Made by a program: the position numbers and the translations under genes
Shown here: one piece after another, positions 52,704 through 61,937 of the stretch
Layout: every line of letters begins with the position of its first letter
How positions within the stretch are numbered: the first letter of the stretch is position 1
Origin: JANMDN01 sp031376285
GTDB lineage: Bacteria; Actinomycetota; Thermoleophilia; Miltoncostaeales; Miltoncostaeaceae
Direction of reading: 5' to 3'
DNA: 64,000 nucleotides
Assembly (NCBI GenBank): GCA_031376285.1
Contig: JANMDN010000075.1
Coordinates: 62,001 to 126,000 of the forward strand
The notes under the pieces: generated by a model
Databases searched by the model: none
What the model was told of the DNA's origin: nothing
Seen by the model: the letters and a program-made list of their open reading frames with translations, nothing else

Positions 52704-53192
52704 TTACCGGGCGCGCCCGACGGCCGAGCGGAACGGCTCGGCGCTCAGATGACAGATCGCGGCGGCAAGCGCGTCGGCCTCGTGATCGGTCCCAAGGCTT
52801 GCCGAGCAGAGCTTGCCGACCATCATTCGAATCTGAGCCTTGTCGGCACGTCCGCTGCCGGTGACGGCCTGCTTGATCGCGCTCGGCGTGTACTCGGTCA
52901 CGGGAACCGACGCAGCGGCAACCGCGGCGAGTAGTGCGCCCCGGGCTTCGGCCATCGCCATCGCCGAGCGGCTCACCGGGTGGACAAACCAACTCTCGAT
53001 CGCGGCCGACGCGATCGGATGCGCCGCAAGGACCGCGCCAATCCCAGCCGACAGCGAATGGAGGCGCTCCGCGTGCGGCGTGCGTGGCGATGTGGTGAGC
53101 GTCCCCACCGCGACTGCCCGCAGACGCGATCCCTCGGATGAGAGAACCGCGAACCCGGTGGAGGCAAGGCCAGGGTCGATCCCGAGGATCAC
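52704..53192 (-). CDS. ruvC: Holliday junction resolvase RuvC
   Basis: A 162-residue RuvC. Catalytic acidic residues are visible in ILGIDPGLASTGF (Asp), AIESWFV (Glu) and TDHEADALAAAICH (Asp/His). The DNA-binding YTPSAIKQAVTGSGRADKAQIRMMV is standard. The GTG start overlaps the yebC stop (GTGA). Confidence 0.97.
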   Translation of the reverse strand: MILGIDPGLASTGFAVLSSEGSRLRAVAVGTLTTSPRTPHAERLHSLSAGIGAVLAAHPIASAAIESWFVHPVSRSAMAMAEARGALLAAVAAASVPVTEYTPSAIKQAVTGSGRADKAQIRMMVGKLCSASLGTDHEADALAAAICHLSAEPFRSAVGRAR

Positions 53193-53938
53193 CCCGCGAC
53201 CGCTTCGAGCACGGCCTCCGAGATGTCGAAGTTGGCGTGGACCTCCTGGACGTCGTCGTTCTCTTCGAGATGGTCGACGAGCCGAAGCACCTGACGAGCT
53301 TCCTTCTCGGCCGTCTCGACCGTCGTCTTCGCGATCATGGTCAGCTCCGCCGAGCCGTAGGCGATCTCGGCCGCCTCGAGCGCTCCGCGAACCGCCATCA
53401 GCTCAGCAGGGTCGGTCGTGACCTGCCAGTGCTCGCCGTCTTCGGAGATGTCCTGCGCTCCGGATTCGAGGGCAATGTCCATGAGCTTGTCCTCGTCAAC
53501 GGTGCCCTTGTCGATCACGATCACTCCGCGGCGTTCGAACTGCCACGCGACGCTGCCGGGGGTGCCGAGGGCGCCGCCGTTCTTGGCGAAGATGTGGCGC
53601 ACATCGCTTGCCGTGCGGTTCCGGTTGTCGGTGAGTGCCTGCACGAGGAAGGCCACGCCGCCCGGTCCGTATCCCTCATAGCTCACGAACTCGTAGGCCG
53701 CTCCCTCGGCGCCCCCGGCCCCGCGCTGAATCGCCCGCTCGATGTTGTCTTTGGGCATCGAGTTGTCGCGGGCTTTTTGGACCGCGACGGCGAGCGCGGT
53801 ATTGCCCTCGGGGTCTCCCCCGCCCTCTTTCGCCGCGACGATGATCGCCCGCGAGAGCTTCGAGAAGAGCTGGCCACGCTTCGCGTCGTTTGCGCCTTTC
53901 TTGCGCTTGATCGTCGCCCACTTACTGTGCCCGGACAC
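53189..53938 (-). CDS. yebC: YebC/PmpR-family protein
   Basis: A 249-residue YebC family member (SGHSKWATIKRKKGANDAKRGQLFSKLSRAI, GGGDPEGNTALAVAVQKARDNSMPKDNIERAI). The GTG at 53938 with GGGAGGG upstream is preferred over the adjoining TTG. Members act as transcription regulators or, as recently reported for some, as translation factors that help with proline stretches. It lies before ruvC, the usual place. Confidence 0.95.
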   Translation of the reverse strand: MSGHSKWATIKRKKGANDAKRGQLFSKLSRAIIVAAKEGGGDPEGNTALAVAVQKARDNSMPKDNIERAIQRGAGGAEGAAYEFVSYEGYGPGGVAFLVQALTDNRNRTASDVRHIFAKNGGALGTPGSVAWQFERRGVIVIDKGTVDEDKLMDIALESGAQDISEDGEHWQVTTDPAELMAVRGALEAAEIAYGSAELTMIAKTTVETAEKEARQVLRLVDHLEENDDVQEVHANFDISEAVLEAVAG

Positions 53939-54566
53939 CAAACCCTCCCGTTGTCACGTCGGCGCGACGATCGTCGCGCCCAATCCCGTCCAAGAACCAC
54001 CGGTGCAGTCGTCGGTCGTCGGTCAGCTCCGGATGGAACGCGGTTACCAGCATATTGCCTTGGCGGGCGGCGACAACCCGCCCGGCGTGCTCAGCAAGCA
54101 CCTCCACCGACGGCCCCACCGACTCGACCCATGGGGCGCGGATGAAGACGCCGATCATGGGAGGGCTCCCGATCACCGGTACGTCGATGGGCGCCTCAAA
54201 CGACGCGCATTGGCGCCCGTACCCGTTGCGACGAACAACGATGTCCATACCGCCGATGAGAGGCTGTGGCCCGCCTGTGGTGTCGCTTGCCAGCATGATC
54301 ATGCCGGCGCACGTCCCAAAGACCGGAAGCCCATCGGCGACCCGAGCGGCGATCTCTGCGAGGAGGCCACTTTCGCCCGCGACCCTTCCGAGCGTCGTGC
54401 TCTCACCTCCGGGGATGATCAGCCCATCCACGCCCGCCATGTCGGCCACCGAGCGCACCCGGCGGCTCCGACCACCGATCGCGGCGAGTGCCTCCTCGTG
54501 CTCCGCGAACGCGCCCTGAACCGCCAGCACCCCGATGAGGGGGCGCGGTGCGGTCCGGCTGGTCAC
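53922..54566 (-). CDS. pdxT: PLP synthase glutaminase subunit PdxT
   Basis: A 214-residue class-I glutaminase from GTG 54566, which overlaps the pdxS stop. IGVLAVQGAFAEHEEAL, IPGGEST, the nucleophile Cys in VFGTCAGMIML and the His/Glu pair in TAFHPELTDD are present. It feeds ammonia to PdxS for pyridoxal 5'-phosphate. Its 3' end overlaps yebC by 17 bp. Confidence 0.96.
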   Translation of the reverse strand: MTSRTAPRPLIGVLAVQGAFAEHEEALAAIGGRSRRVRSVADMAGVDGLIIPGGESTTLGRVAGESGLLAEIAARVADGLPVFGTCAGMIMLASDTTGGPQPLIGGMDIVVRRNGYGRQCASFEAPIDVPVIGSPPMIGVFIRAPWVESVGPSVEVLAEHAGRVVAARQGNMLVTAFHPELTDDRRLHRWFLDGIGRDDRRADVTTGGFGVRAQ

Positions 54567-55471
54567 CAACCGCGTCCCTGAAGGAGCCCTTCGGCGCCAA
54601 GCTCGGCGATCTCGCGGCCGACCATCGCCTCACCAAGGTCGCGAGACACGCGTGCGATGACCTCGGCGTCCTCGAAGTTCGTCACCGCTTCGACGATCGC
54701 GCGGGCCCGTCGCGCCGGGTCGCCGCTCTTGTAGATGCCGCTTCCGACAAAGATTCCTTCGGCGCCGAGTTGCATCATCAGCGCGGCATCGGCGGGTGTC
54801 GCGACGCCACCTGCGCAAAACAGCACCACTGGGAGACGCCCCTCACGCGCAACCTGCTCGACGAGGTCAACCGGGGCGCGCAGGTCACGGGCCGCAGCGA
54901 AGAGTTCCTGGGGGCGAAGCGTGCCAAGACGTCGAATCTCGCCGAGGATGGTCCGCATGTGCCGGACGGCTTCGACGACGTTGCCCGTGCCTGCCTCGCC
55001 CTTTGAACGGATCATTGCGGCTCCCTCACCGATCCGCCGCAGGGCCTCACCGAGGTCGGTGGCGCCACAGACAAATGGCACCGTGAAGGCGCGCTTGTCG
55101 ACGTGGTGGGCCTCGTCGGCCGGGGTGAGGACCTCGCTCTCGTCGATGTAGTCGACGTCGAGCGCCTGAAGAACCTGTGCCTCGACAAAGTGCCCAATCC
55201 GGCACTTCGCCATGACCGGAATCGTCACGGCCTCCTGAATCCCGGTGATCATCTCGGGGTCACTCATCCGCGCGACGCCCCCGTCGGCACGGATGTCGGC
55301 TGGAATCCGTTCGAGGGCCATCACGGCGACGGCGCCGGCGTCCTGGGCAATCACGGCCTGCGCTGGAGTCGTCACGTCCATGATGACGCCGCCCTTGAGC
55401 ATCCTCGCCAACCCGTGCTTTGCCCGGTCGGTTCCCGTCTGCCCGTTCACCGCGTTTGCCTTGTCGTGCAT
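54563..55471 (-). CDS. pdxS: PLP synthase subunit PdxS
   Basis: From ATG 55471 the protein is 302 residues, the standard length. It has GLARMLKGGVIMDVTTPAQAVIAQDAGAVAVMALERIPADIRADGGVARMSDP at the start, catalytic lysines in MAKCRIGHF and VPFVCGATDLGEALRRIGEGAAMIRSKGEAGTG, and the LGAEGIFVGSGI phosphate site. It makes pyridoxal 5'-phosphate from ribose 5-phosphate, glyceraldehyde 3-phosphate and ammonia. A longer upstream frame is not conserved. Confidence 0.97.
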   Translation of the reverse strand: MHDKANAVNGQTGTDRAKHGLARMLKGGVIMDVTTPAQAVIAQDAGAVAVMALERIPADIRADGGVARMSDPEMITGIQEAVTIPVMAKCRIGHFVEAQVLQALDVDYIDESEVLTPADEAHHVDKRAFTVPFVCGATDLGEALRRIGEGAAMIRSKGEAGTGNVVEAVRHMRTILGEIRRLGTLRPQELFAAARDLRAPVDLVEQVAREGRLPVVLFCAGGVATPADAALMMQLGAEGIFVGSGIYKSGDPARRARAIVEAVTNFEDAEVIARVSRDLGEAMVGREIAELGAEGLLQGRGW

Positions 55472-55538
55472 GCGCCCTTCCCCGTCTGCGGCCGGCCAGT
55501 CCAGCCCTCCCGCAAAGTCTAGCTCGGGTAACTCCAGA

Positions 55539-56354
55539 TCAGTTGGCAGCCGCCGCGAGGTCTCGAACCGCTGCCGGAGCGACGATGCCTGCGGCGAGGG
55601 CCTGTGCAACCGCGACCATGGCGACGAGGCCCGGCTGGCCGGCGCGGTCATCGGCCGGAACCACTCGGCAGAGTCCCCCGCGCGCAAGCGGTGAGAGCGC
55701 GGAGTCGACCAGGACCCCTGCCGGTACCCCCGCAGACGAGGCAGCCCGGAGCGCCGCCTCGGCCACCGTGATCTCTCGACCAATCCCGACCGCGATGACG
55801 GCGCCGCTGCGCGGAAGCGCGGCGAAGCGCGCCCGGTCGCGAGCGGAGAGACTTTCGACGACAATCAGTGCACGTCCCGCGCGAGCGAGGCGCTCTTCGA
55901 GGACCGCGATGACCGGACGCGCGTGGCCCTCACCCGCCAGCAGGAGTGGGCTCCGACACGCAAGCGACGCGATGATGGGGCTGAGGCCCGCCGCCGACAG
56001 CCGCTCAGACACGTCCTCGAGCGACATGCGGTCAGCGGCGAGTGCCCGACCGACCGGGTCGTTTGCGGCGATGCCAGTCGGTGCCGCGTGAAGTGGCGAT
56101 GGCCCGGTGGCGCGGCGCTGAACCTGGCGCACGAGTCGCTGCACCGCCGGGTAGCCGGAGAATCCGAGCGACTGGGCAAAGCGCACGACGGTCGCCGGGC
56201 TGCAATGCGCGGCAGCGGCGACCTCCTGTGCGGAGAGAAGGGGGAGCTCGGTCACGTGGTCGGCGAGGTAACGCGCGAGCGACTGTTGCGCAGGCGAGAA
56301 ACGACCGAAGTCGCGACGGAGCGTTTCGAGGAGGCGATCGACGTCTGTGCTCAC
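55539..56354 (-). CDS. RpiR/MurR-family transcription regulator with SIS-like domain
   Basis: From GTG 56354 the protein is 271 residues: an RpiR helix-turn-helix (about 1-80, FGRFSPAQQSLARYLADHVTELPLLSAQEVAAAAHCSPATVVRFAQSLGFSGYPAVQRLVRQ) and a C-terminal SIS-like sugar-phosphate domain (about 120-270). It lies 67 bp upstream of pdxS in the same direction, so it may respond to a sugar phosphate or autoregulate the PLP genes; this is inference. Confidence 0.85.
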   Translation of the reverse strand: MSTDVDRLLETLRRDFGRFSPAQQSLARYLADHVTELPLLSAQEVAAAAHCSPATVVRFAQSLGFSGYPAVQRLVRQVQRRATGPSPLHAAPTGIAANDPVGRALAADRMSLEDVSERLSAAGLSPIIASLACRSPLLLAGEGHARPVIAVLEERLARAGRALIVVESLSARDRARFAALPRSGAVIAVGIGREITVAEAALRAASSAGVPAGVLVDSALSPLARGGLCRVVPADDRAGQPGLVAMVAVAQALAAGIVAPAAVRDLAAAAN

Positions 56355-56415
56355 GGCGTCATGTTTCGACGCCGACCCCCACTTGCCCTGCATCGGAACC
56401 GTCCAAAGCTCCCGC

Positions 56416-56904
56416 CTACCGTGATGCGGGCTCGATCGTGGCCACGAGGCGTCCGCCAACCCACGCCCGAATCCTCGAAACGGGCTCGCGGCCGACGCGA
56501 CGGGCGACGCGGTAGATCGTCGTTGATCGCCCCGGTGCGATCACGATCGGCTCGCGGCGTTGGCGCTGCCACCAGCGCAGATCGTCGCCGCGAAGCCAAC
56601 TCGCCAGCGGCCGCAGCACGACCACGCGACCCGACGGACCTGTAGCGAACAGCACCGGTACTCGCACACCACGATCAGTTCGGTTGACCAGCGCGATCGT
56701 CGCCAAGCGATGGTCGGTGGCGCTCGGCAGAATGGCGCGCAGCCGATCACTCGTCGCGTCGCGGGCCGCGAAGTCGAGGGCGATACCGAGACCCTGACCG
56801 GTCGTCGCCACAAAGTAGTCCGTCGGCGCCCTGTCCTCAGCTCGCGCCGTGCCAACGGCGAGCAGTGCGCAGACCAGCGCAAGGCGGACCGCGATCAAGC
56901 CCAT
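56416..56904 (-). CDS. Secreted hypothetical protein
   Basis: From ATG 56904, 1 bp after ligD stops, it encodes 162 residues with a signal peptide (MGLIAVRLALVCALLAVGTARA). The mature part is beta-rich (LATIALVNRTDRGVRVPVLFATGPSGRVVVLRPLASWL ... PIVIAPGRSTTIYRVARRVGREPVSRIRAWVGGRLVATI). No family recognised and no catalytic motif seen. Its position suggests co-transcription with ligD by chance of compaction rather than shared function. Confidence 0.75.
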   Translation of the reverse strand: MGLIAVRLALVCALLAVGTARAEDRAPTDYFVATTGQGLGIALDFAARDATSDRLRAILPSATDHRLATIALVNRTDRGVRVPVLFATGPSGRVVVLRPLASWLRGDDLRWWQRQRREPIVIAPGRSTTIYRVARRVGREPVSRIRAWVGGRLVATIEPASR

Positions 56905-56905
56905 C

Positions 56906-59221
56906 TCAGCCACCCGCCACCGCTTCCTTGAGGTCTTGCAGATCGGTGAGCACCGGAGCGAACAGATCCCCGAGGGTCGCGACTCTCCGTGCGACCTCGC
57001 CCATCGTGAAGGCCCCGGGATCAAGCCCCGGACGCACCTCATCCCAGTCGAGCGGTGTCGCAACGGTCGCCCCAGGAACCGGCCGCAGCGAGTAGACACT
57101 CGAGATGCTCTTTCCGTAGCCATTCTGGAGGGCGTCGATGTAGACGCGGGGGCCGCGGGCGGCGACCAGCCGCTCGATCGACACGAGGTCCGGTCGGGCG
57201 GCGACCGCGGCCGCGGCGAGTGTTTGCGCGGCAGAGACGATCGCCGTCGTCGACAGACGCGCCGTGATCGGCACGAAGAGGTGCATCCCGCTCGCACCGG
57301 TTGTCTTCGCGTAGGCCCGGAGCCCGACTTCCCCGAGCAGATCCCGAAGGAGCAGCGCCGTCTCGACGACTCGGTTGTATGGCAGTCCGTCTGCGGGGTC
57401 GAGGTCGAGCAGCAGCTGCGTTGGGCGATCGGGTTGGTCGACGCGGCTTTGCCAGGGATTGATGTCGATGCAACCGAGGTTGACGAACCACATCAGACCG
57501 AGCGGATCGTCGACCAGGCCGTAGGTCACCGGCTCGGCGTCGGCCTTGTCGGAACGGCTGAGCACCTCGCGACGCAACCAACTCGGCGCGTTGTCAGGGA
57601 GGTTGTGCTGGAAAAAAAACGGGGCGGCGATGCCGTTGGGGAATCGCTTCAGGATGAGCGGACGCCCCGCCAGGTGGGGGGTCAAGTGGGGCGCCATCCG
57701 CAGGTAGTGGTCGATGACGTCGCCTTTGGTGATCCCGAGACGCGGCCAGAAGACCTTGTTCAGGTTCGTCAGAGTCACGGCACGATTTCCGTCGGCGAGC
57801 GTCATCTCGTCAGGCCGGTCCGCCGATGGGTGCGGCTCCTGTTCGTCGAGCCCAAGGAAGACGGGATGGCGAAGCGCACCGTCGCGGGTCCATTCGGTGA
57901 ACCGGACGCGACAGACGATCTCCGGACGGACAAACGTCGGGTTTGACTCCTTGACCTCCGTCGAGAAGGGTGAGGTGTCGGTCACGAGCGCGTCGAGACG
58001 AGAGCGCAGGCTCCGCAGGGCCACGTCGCTAAACCCCGAGCCGGCAGATCCGACGTAGGCGAGGCCCTCGGGTCGGTCGATACCCAGGAGCACCGCCCCG
58101 AGGGTCGACCGTCGGGCGCCGCTTCCCGTTGTGAAGCCGCCGATGCGCGCCTCGATCTCGCGGTGAGCCTTCACCTTGATCCACGAGCTGTCACGCTCGC
58201 CGGGTCGGTAGATGGAGTCAAGACGCTTCGCGACCACACCTTCGACACCTTGTTTAGACGCCATCCCGAAGAGCGCCCGGCCCTGCCCGGAGACGTGGTC
58301 GCTTGCCATGACATACGCCGGGCCGGTGTCGAGGATCCGACCGAGTGCCTCACGGCGCTCGGCGAGCGAGTGCTCAAGCAGCCAGCGTCCATCCGCGTAG
58401 AGCACGTCGAAGGCGACGAAAATGGGCGCCCCGAGACCGGCCTGCAAGCGGCCGAAGTCGGCTCGGCCGGCCTCGTCGAGGACGACGATCTCCCCATCGA
58501 GGATCGCCTCCTGGGCGGTGACCCCTCGTCGCAGATCACCGAGGTCGGGAAAGCGTTGGGTGAGGTCAAGACCCCGACGGCTCCGAAGGTCGACCCCATC
58601 TCCGGTGATCAGAGCGAGGGCTCGGTAGCCGTCCCACTTGAGCTCAACGGACCAGTTCGGATCGTCGAGCGGGGCTACGTCGCTTTCGGCGAGGAGCGCC
58701 AGCATCGGCCGCAGTCCGAGGAAGCGCTCCGTCGGATCGGGCGTGCCGGGCGTCCCCTTCGCCGATCGGAAGCAGAGCCATTCCTTGCGGCCCTCTCGCT
58801 GCCCGGTGCGCACGAGGTGGTATTCGCCCTGAAGGACCTCACCGCTGAGGATGACCTTCCACTCGTCCTCAGTGCGCAAGATCAGCTCGTAGGTTCCCTG
58901 GTCCCAGATCGACATTCGGCCGGCGCCGTACTGCCCCTCTGGAATGACTCCTTCGAAGGTGAGGTACTCAAGGGGGTGATCCTCGGTCTGCACAGCGAGT
59001 CGCTTCGGCCCGACGCGCAGCGGCAGCCCCTTCGGAACAGCCCAGCTCACGAGAACCCCGTTGGCCTCGAGCCGCAGATCAAAATGCAGCGCTCGCGCCG
59101 AGTGCCGCGTGATCACAAACCGCGACGTGGACTCCGCCGGGGCGGGCCCCGGGGACGGTTCAGGAGTCGCGCCGAAGTTGCGTTTTGCCCGATACGCCTC
59201 GAGTGACGGCTCAGTGGCCAA
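56906..59221 (-). CDS. ligD: ATP-dependent DNA ligase LigD (PE-LIG-POL)
   Basis: A 771-residue multifunctional NHEJ ligase. The N-terminal 3'-phosphoesterase domain has FVITRHSARALHFDLRLEANGVLVSWAVPKG, the ligase domain has the nucleotidyl lysine in VELKWDGYRAL and DGEIVVLDEAGRADF, and the C-terminal polymerase/primase domain has LTNLNKVFWPRLGITKGD, LLLDLDPADG (catalytic Asp pair) and TTGASGMHLFVPI. Order PE-LIG-POL differs from mycobacterial POL-PE-LIG. The start is a TTG that overlaps the LLM gene. No ku gene is in the window. Confidence 0.95.
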   Translation of the reverse strand: MATEPSLEAYRAKRNFGATPEPSPGPAPAESTSRFVITRHSARALHFDLRLEANGVLVSWAVPKGLPLRVGPKRLAVQTEDHPLEYLTFEGVIPEGQYGAGRMSIWDQGTYELILRTEDEWKVILSGEVLQGEYHLVRTGQREGRKEWLCFRSAKGTPGTPDPTERFLGLRPMLALLAESDVAPLDDPNWSVELKWDGYRALALITGDGVDLRSRRGLDLTQRFPDLGDLRRGVTAQEAILDGEIVVLDEAGRADFGRLQAGLGAPIFVAFDVLYADGRWLLEHSLAERREALGRILDTGPAYVMASDHVSGQGRALFGMASKQGVEGVVAKRLDSIYRPGERDSSWIKVKAHREIEARIGGFTTGSGARRSTLGAVLLGIDRPEGLAYVGSAGSGFSDVALRSLRSRLDALVTDTSPFSTEVKESNPTFVRPEIVCRVRFTEWTRDGALRHPVFLGLDEQEPHPSADRPDEMTLADGNRAVTLTNLNKVFWPRLGITKGDVIDHYLRMAPHLTPHLAGRPLILKRFPNGIAAPFFFQHNLPDNAPSWLRREVLSRSDKADAEPVTYGLVDDPLGLMWFVNLGCIDINPWQSRVDQPDRPTQLLLDLDPADGLPYNRVVETALLLRDLLGEVGLRAYAKTTGASGMHLFVPITARLSTTAIVSAAQTLAAAAVAARPDLVSIERLVAARGPRVYIDALQNGYGKSISSVYSLRPVPGATVATPLDWDEVRPGLDPGAFTMGEVARRVATLGDLFAPVLTDLQDLKEAVAGG

Positions 59222-60233
59222 AGGCCTCCAGAATGCCGAGCTGCCAGCGGGCCGAGTCGGCCGGCGACTGCAGATGGTGTGGCGGGGTCACCCAAAGGCG
59301 ATCCGCCCGAGTCTCGTAGACGCGTGCGCGTTGGCGAACCTCATCCGGTGTCCCGGCTGCCGCAAAGACCGCGGTCATGTCCTCGCCCACCGCCTCCGCG
59401 AGGCGCTCGGGATCCCGCGTCAGAAAGGCCTTGCGGATCGGCGCGATTCGCTCGCCAAAGCCGTGCGCAGCGAAGAGTTCTGCGTAGGTCTTGACCGTTG
59501 CGTAGAAGCCGACGGTGCAGGCGGCGCCTCGTCGCGCGGCGTCCGGGTCGTCGGCGCTCACGGCACAGATCAGGGCTGCCGCGATCTCTGGCGCCTCACG
59601 ACCAGCCCGCTCGGCACCCGCCCGAATCTGAGGGAGGAGGCGCTCGTCAAGCCACCGCGGCGTCGTCACCGGATGGTCGAGAAAACCGTCGGCGATCTCC
59701 CCGCAGAGCCCCGCCATGCCAGGCATCACGGCGGCCAACCAGACGGGGATCGCCGTCCGCGGCGCCCGGAAGGCGCGTTGGTAGCCGGCGACCTCGATGT
59801 CAACGATCCGACCGTGCGCTCGTGACGGCCCCTCCTCGGGCATCGTCCGAATCAGCTCCCTTACCGCGGCCACGGTCTCGCGCATCCGTCGAATGGGCGG
59901 GTCGTAGGCCACACCATGCCACCGCTCGTTGAGGCGTTTGACGCCTGCCCCAAGACCCAGCGCCATGCGTCCCTCGGACAGTTCGTCCAGGTCGAGCATC
60001 TCAAGCGCCAGCGTGAATGGGCTCCGTGTGAAGGCCAGCGCGATCCCCGTCGCGAGTTCGATTCGAGTGGTTGACGCCGCGGCGAGCGCCAGCGGGATCA
60101 TGGCCGACCGGGTCAGCTCCGGGGCCCAGAGCCTGGCAAATCCCGCGGCCTCGGCTGCGACGGCGAACGCGACGATCTCCTGCGGTGTCTCCCCGGAGAG
60201 TTGAGCGTCGACGGGGATGGCGAGCGGGGTCAC
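59211..60233 (-). CDS. F420-dependent LLM-class oxidoreductase
   Basis: A 340-residue luciferase-like TIM barrel of the F420-linked group: AEAAGFARLWAPELTRSAMIPLALAAASTTRIELATGIALAFTRSPFTLALEMLDLDELSEGRMALGLGAGVKRLNERWHGV. PVWLAAVMPGMAGLCGEIADGFLDH is the cofactor-phosphate region. It likely transfers hydride between F420 and an unknown substrate. Transcribed just ahead of ligD, overlapping it by 11 bp; no functional link is evident. Confidence 0.87.
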   Translation of the reverse strand: MTPLAIPVDAQLSGETPQEIVAFAVAAEAAGFARLWAPELTRSAMIPLALAAASTTRIELATGIALAFTRSPFTLALEMLDLDELSEGRMALGLGAGVKRLNERWHGVAYDPPIRRMRETVAAVRELIRTMPEEGPSRAHGRIVDIEVAGYQRAFRAPRTAIPVWLAAVMPGMAGLCGEIADGFLDHPVTTPRWLDERLLPQIRAGAERAGREAPEIAAALICAVSADDPDAARRGAACTVGFYATVKTYAELFAAHGFGERIAPIRKAFLTRDPERLAEAVGEDMTAVFAAAGTPDEVRQRARVYETRADRLWVTPPHHLQSPADSARWQLGILEAFGH

Positions 60234-60326
60234 GTCCGAAGTATCCCAGCGCGTCGGAGCTTCACGAGCCGAGACATTCGGTGCATGGAGGTGGACTCAG
60301 CAATGAGCGAGGATCCCCCCGCCTCG

Positions 60327-60386
60327 GGTGTATCAGACACCTGTGCGCGTGACCTCAAGGGTCCGGTTGATTGTGGTGTCAGACAT
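60327..60386. repeat. Diverged copy of the palindrome-ended repeat
   Basis: About 55 bp with inverted ends: on the minus strand TGTCTGACACC at one end and AGGTGTCTGATA at the other, the same architecture as the units at 50889-51054 but with different inner sequence. It runs up to the stop codon of the efflux gene. Confidence 0.65.
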
Positions 60387-60387
60387 G

Positions 60388-61839
60388 TCAGTGGGCTGTT
60401 GGGGCACCGTCCTGAAGCTTCCCGCCTCGAATCATGACAAGCGACGCGACGACACCGAGCACCGACAGCACAACTCCCACCCAGAAGGCCCAGTGATAGC
60501 CCTGAACGAGGGAACTCGCAACGTCCGCTCGGGAGGGCTCCCCGATGATGTTCTTGTCGCTCAGGTAGCGGTCGGTCCCAAGGTTTGCGATCGATCCGAG
60601 GATGCCGAGCCCGACGGCGCCGCCAACCTGCTGGGCGGTGTTGACCACGCCCGAGGCGACCCCGGCGTCCCTGGCCTCGACGCCCTCAAGGGCCCCGATG
60701 GCAACCGGGATGAACGAGAAGCCCAGCCCGACGCCCGAGAGGATGAACCCAGGCACCAGGTCCCGGCCGTAGGTTCCGTTCACCCGGATGAAGGCGAAGT
60801 AGGCGAGCCCTGCGGCGAGCAGGGCCATCCCGAGACTCAGGACCGGTCGGACGCCGACCTTCGTGACGAGCGCCTGCGAGACCGCGGCCGCGACGACGAT
60901 CGTTCCGGCCACGAGCAGGTAGCGAACCCCGATCTCCTTCGGTCCGAGCCCTTGCACGATCGCCATGTAGCGAGAGAGGAAGTAGAACATTGCGAAGATC
61001 GCACAACCAAGAAGGAAACCCGCGAGGTTCGCGCCAGCGACGCCGCGTAGTTTGAACAGACGAAGTGGCATCAGGGGCGACTTCGCCCTGCTCTCGATTG
61101 CGAGGAAGCCGGCAAGCAGCGCGACGGCGCCGGCAAGCGTTCCGGCAGTCAGCCCCGTGCCCCAGCCGTGACCCTTCTCGGCTGTCTGGACGAAGCCGTA
61201 GATCAGGAGCCCGAGGCCCGCTGTGCCGACAACACCGCCGAGGACGTCGAAGCTCCGGTGTGCGTCGTCGACCTTGCTCTCGGTAAGGAGCACCCAGGTC
61301 ATCACCAGTGCGAGAACGCCGATCGGCACGTTGACCCAGAAGATCCAGCGCCAATCGAGCCAGTCGGTGAGAAACCCTCCCGCCAGAACACCGACGGCGC
61401 CGCCGAGTCCCGCCACCGCGCCCCAGACGCCAAGCGCCTTGTTGCGCTCCGCGCCCTCCTCGAACGTCACCGTCAGGATCGACAGCGCCGCCGGGGACAC
61501 GATCGCCGCGCCGAGGCCCTGCAGCGCCCGGGCGGTGATCAACATGGCGCTGTTCTCGGCAAAACCGCACAGGAGCGAGCCCACGGTGAAAACCGCGAGG
61601 CCGATCGCAAAGACTCGGCGACGTCCGAGCAGGTCCGCGAGGCGCCCACCCAGCAGGAGCAACCCGCCGAAGGTCAGCGTGTAGGCATTCAGTACCCACG
61701 AGAGGTTCGCCTCGGAGAAGTCGAGGGCCGTCTTGATCGGGTCAAGGGCCACGTTCACAATCGAAACGTCGATCACGATCATGAACTGCGTTGCCGCCAA
61801 GAGAACAAGCGCCAGCCATTTGCGCCGGGTTGCGTCCAC
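60388..61839 (-). CDS. DHA2-type MFS multidrug efflux transporter
   Basis: A 483-residue major facilitator of the 14-helix EmrB/QacA type. Motifs are IVIDVSIVNVALDPI (helix 1), LLLGGRLADLLGRRRVFAIGL (motif A), ARALQGLGAAIVSPAALSIL (motif B), GVWGAVAGLGGAVGVLAGGFLTDWLDWRWIFWVNVPIG (motif C, antiporter). It should export drugs or metabolites using the proton gradient. It is a single-gene unit 98 bp before the topoisomerase gene end; no regulator is adjacent. Confidence 0.93.
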   Translation of the reverse strand: MDATRRKWLALVLLAATQFMIVIDVSIVNVALDPIKTALDFSEANLSWVLNAYTLTFGGLLLLGGRLADLLGRRRVFAIGLAVFTVGSLLCGFAENSAMLITARALQGLGAAIVSPAALSILTVTFEEGAERNKALGVWGAVAGLGGAVGVLAGGFLTDWLDWRWIFWVNVPIGVLALVMTWVLLTESKVDDAHRSFDVLGGVVGTAGLGLLIYGFVQTAEKGHGWGTGLTAGTLAGAVALLAGFLAIESRAKSPLMPLRLFKLRGVAGANLAGFLLGCAIFAMFYFLSRYMAIVQGLGPKEIGVRYLLVAGTIVVAAAVSQALVTKVGVRPVLSLGMALLAAGLAYFAFIRVNGTYGRDLVPGFILSGVGLGFSFIPVAIGALEGVEARDAGVASGVVNTAQQVGGAVGLGILGSIANLGTDRYLSDKNIIGEPSRADVASSLVQGYHWAFWVGVVLSVLGVVASLVMIRGGKLQDGAPTAH

Positions 61840-61937
61840 GGGTCGTCTCCTACGCTGAAGGGTCCTGGCGAAGCGGCGTCAACATGCGCTTTCGCGCTCC
61901 GGCGTGACCCTACGCCCCGCCTCGCACGTCGTGGGAA

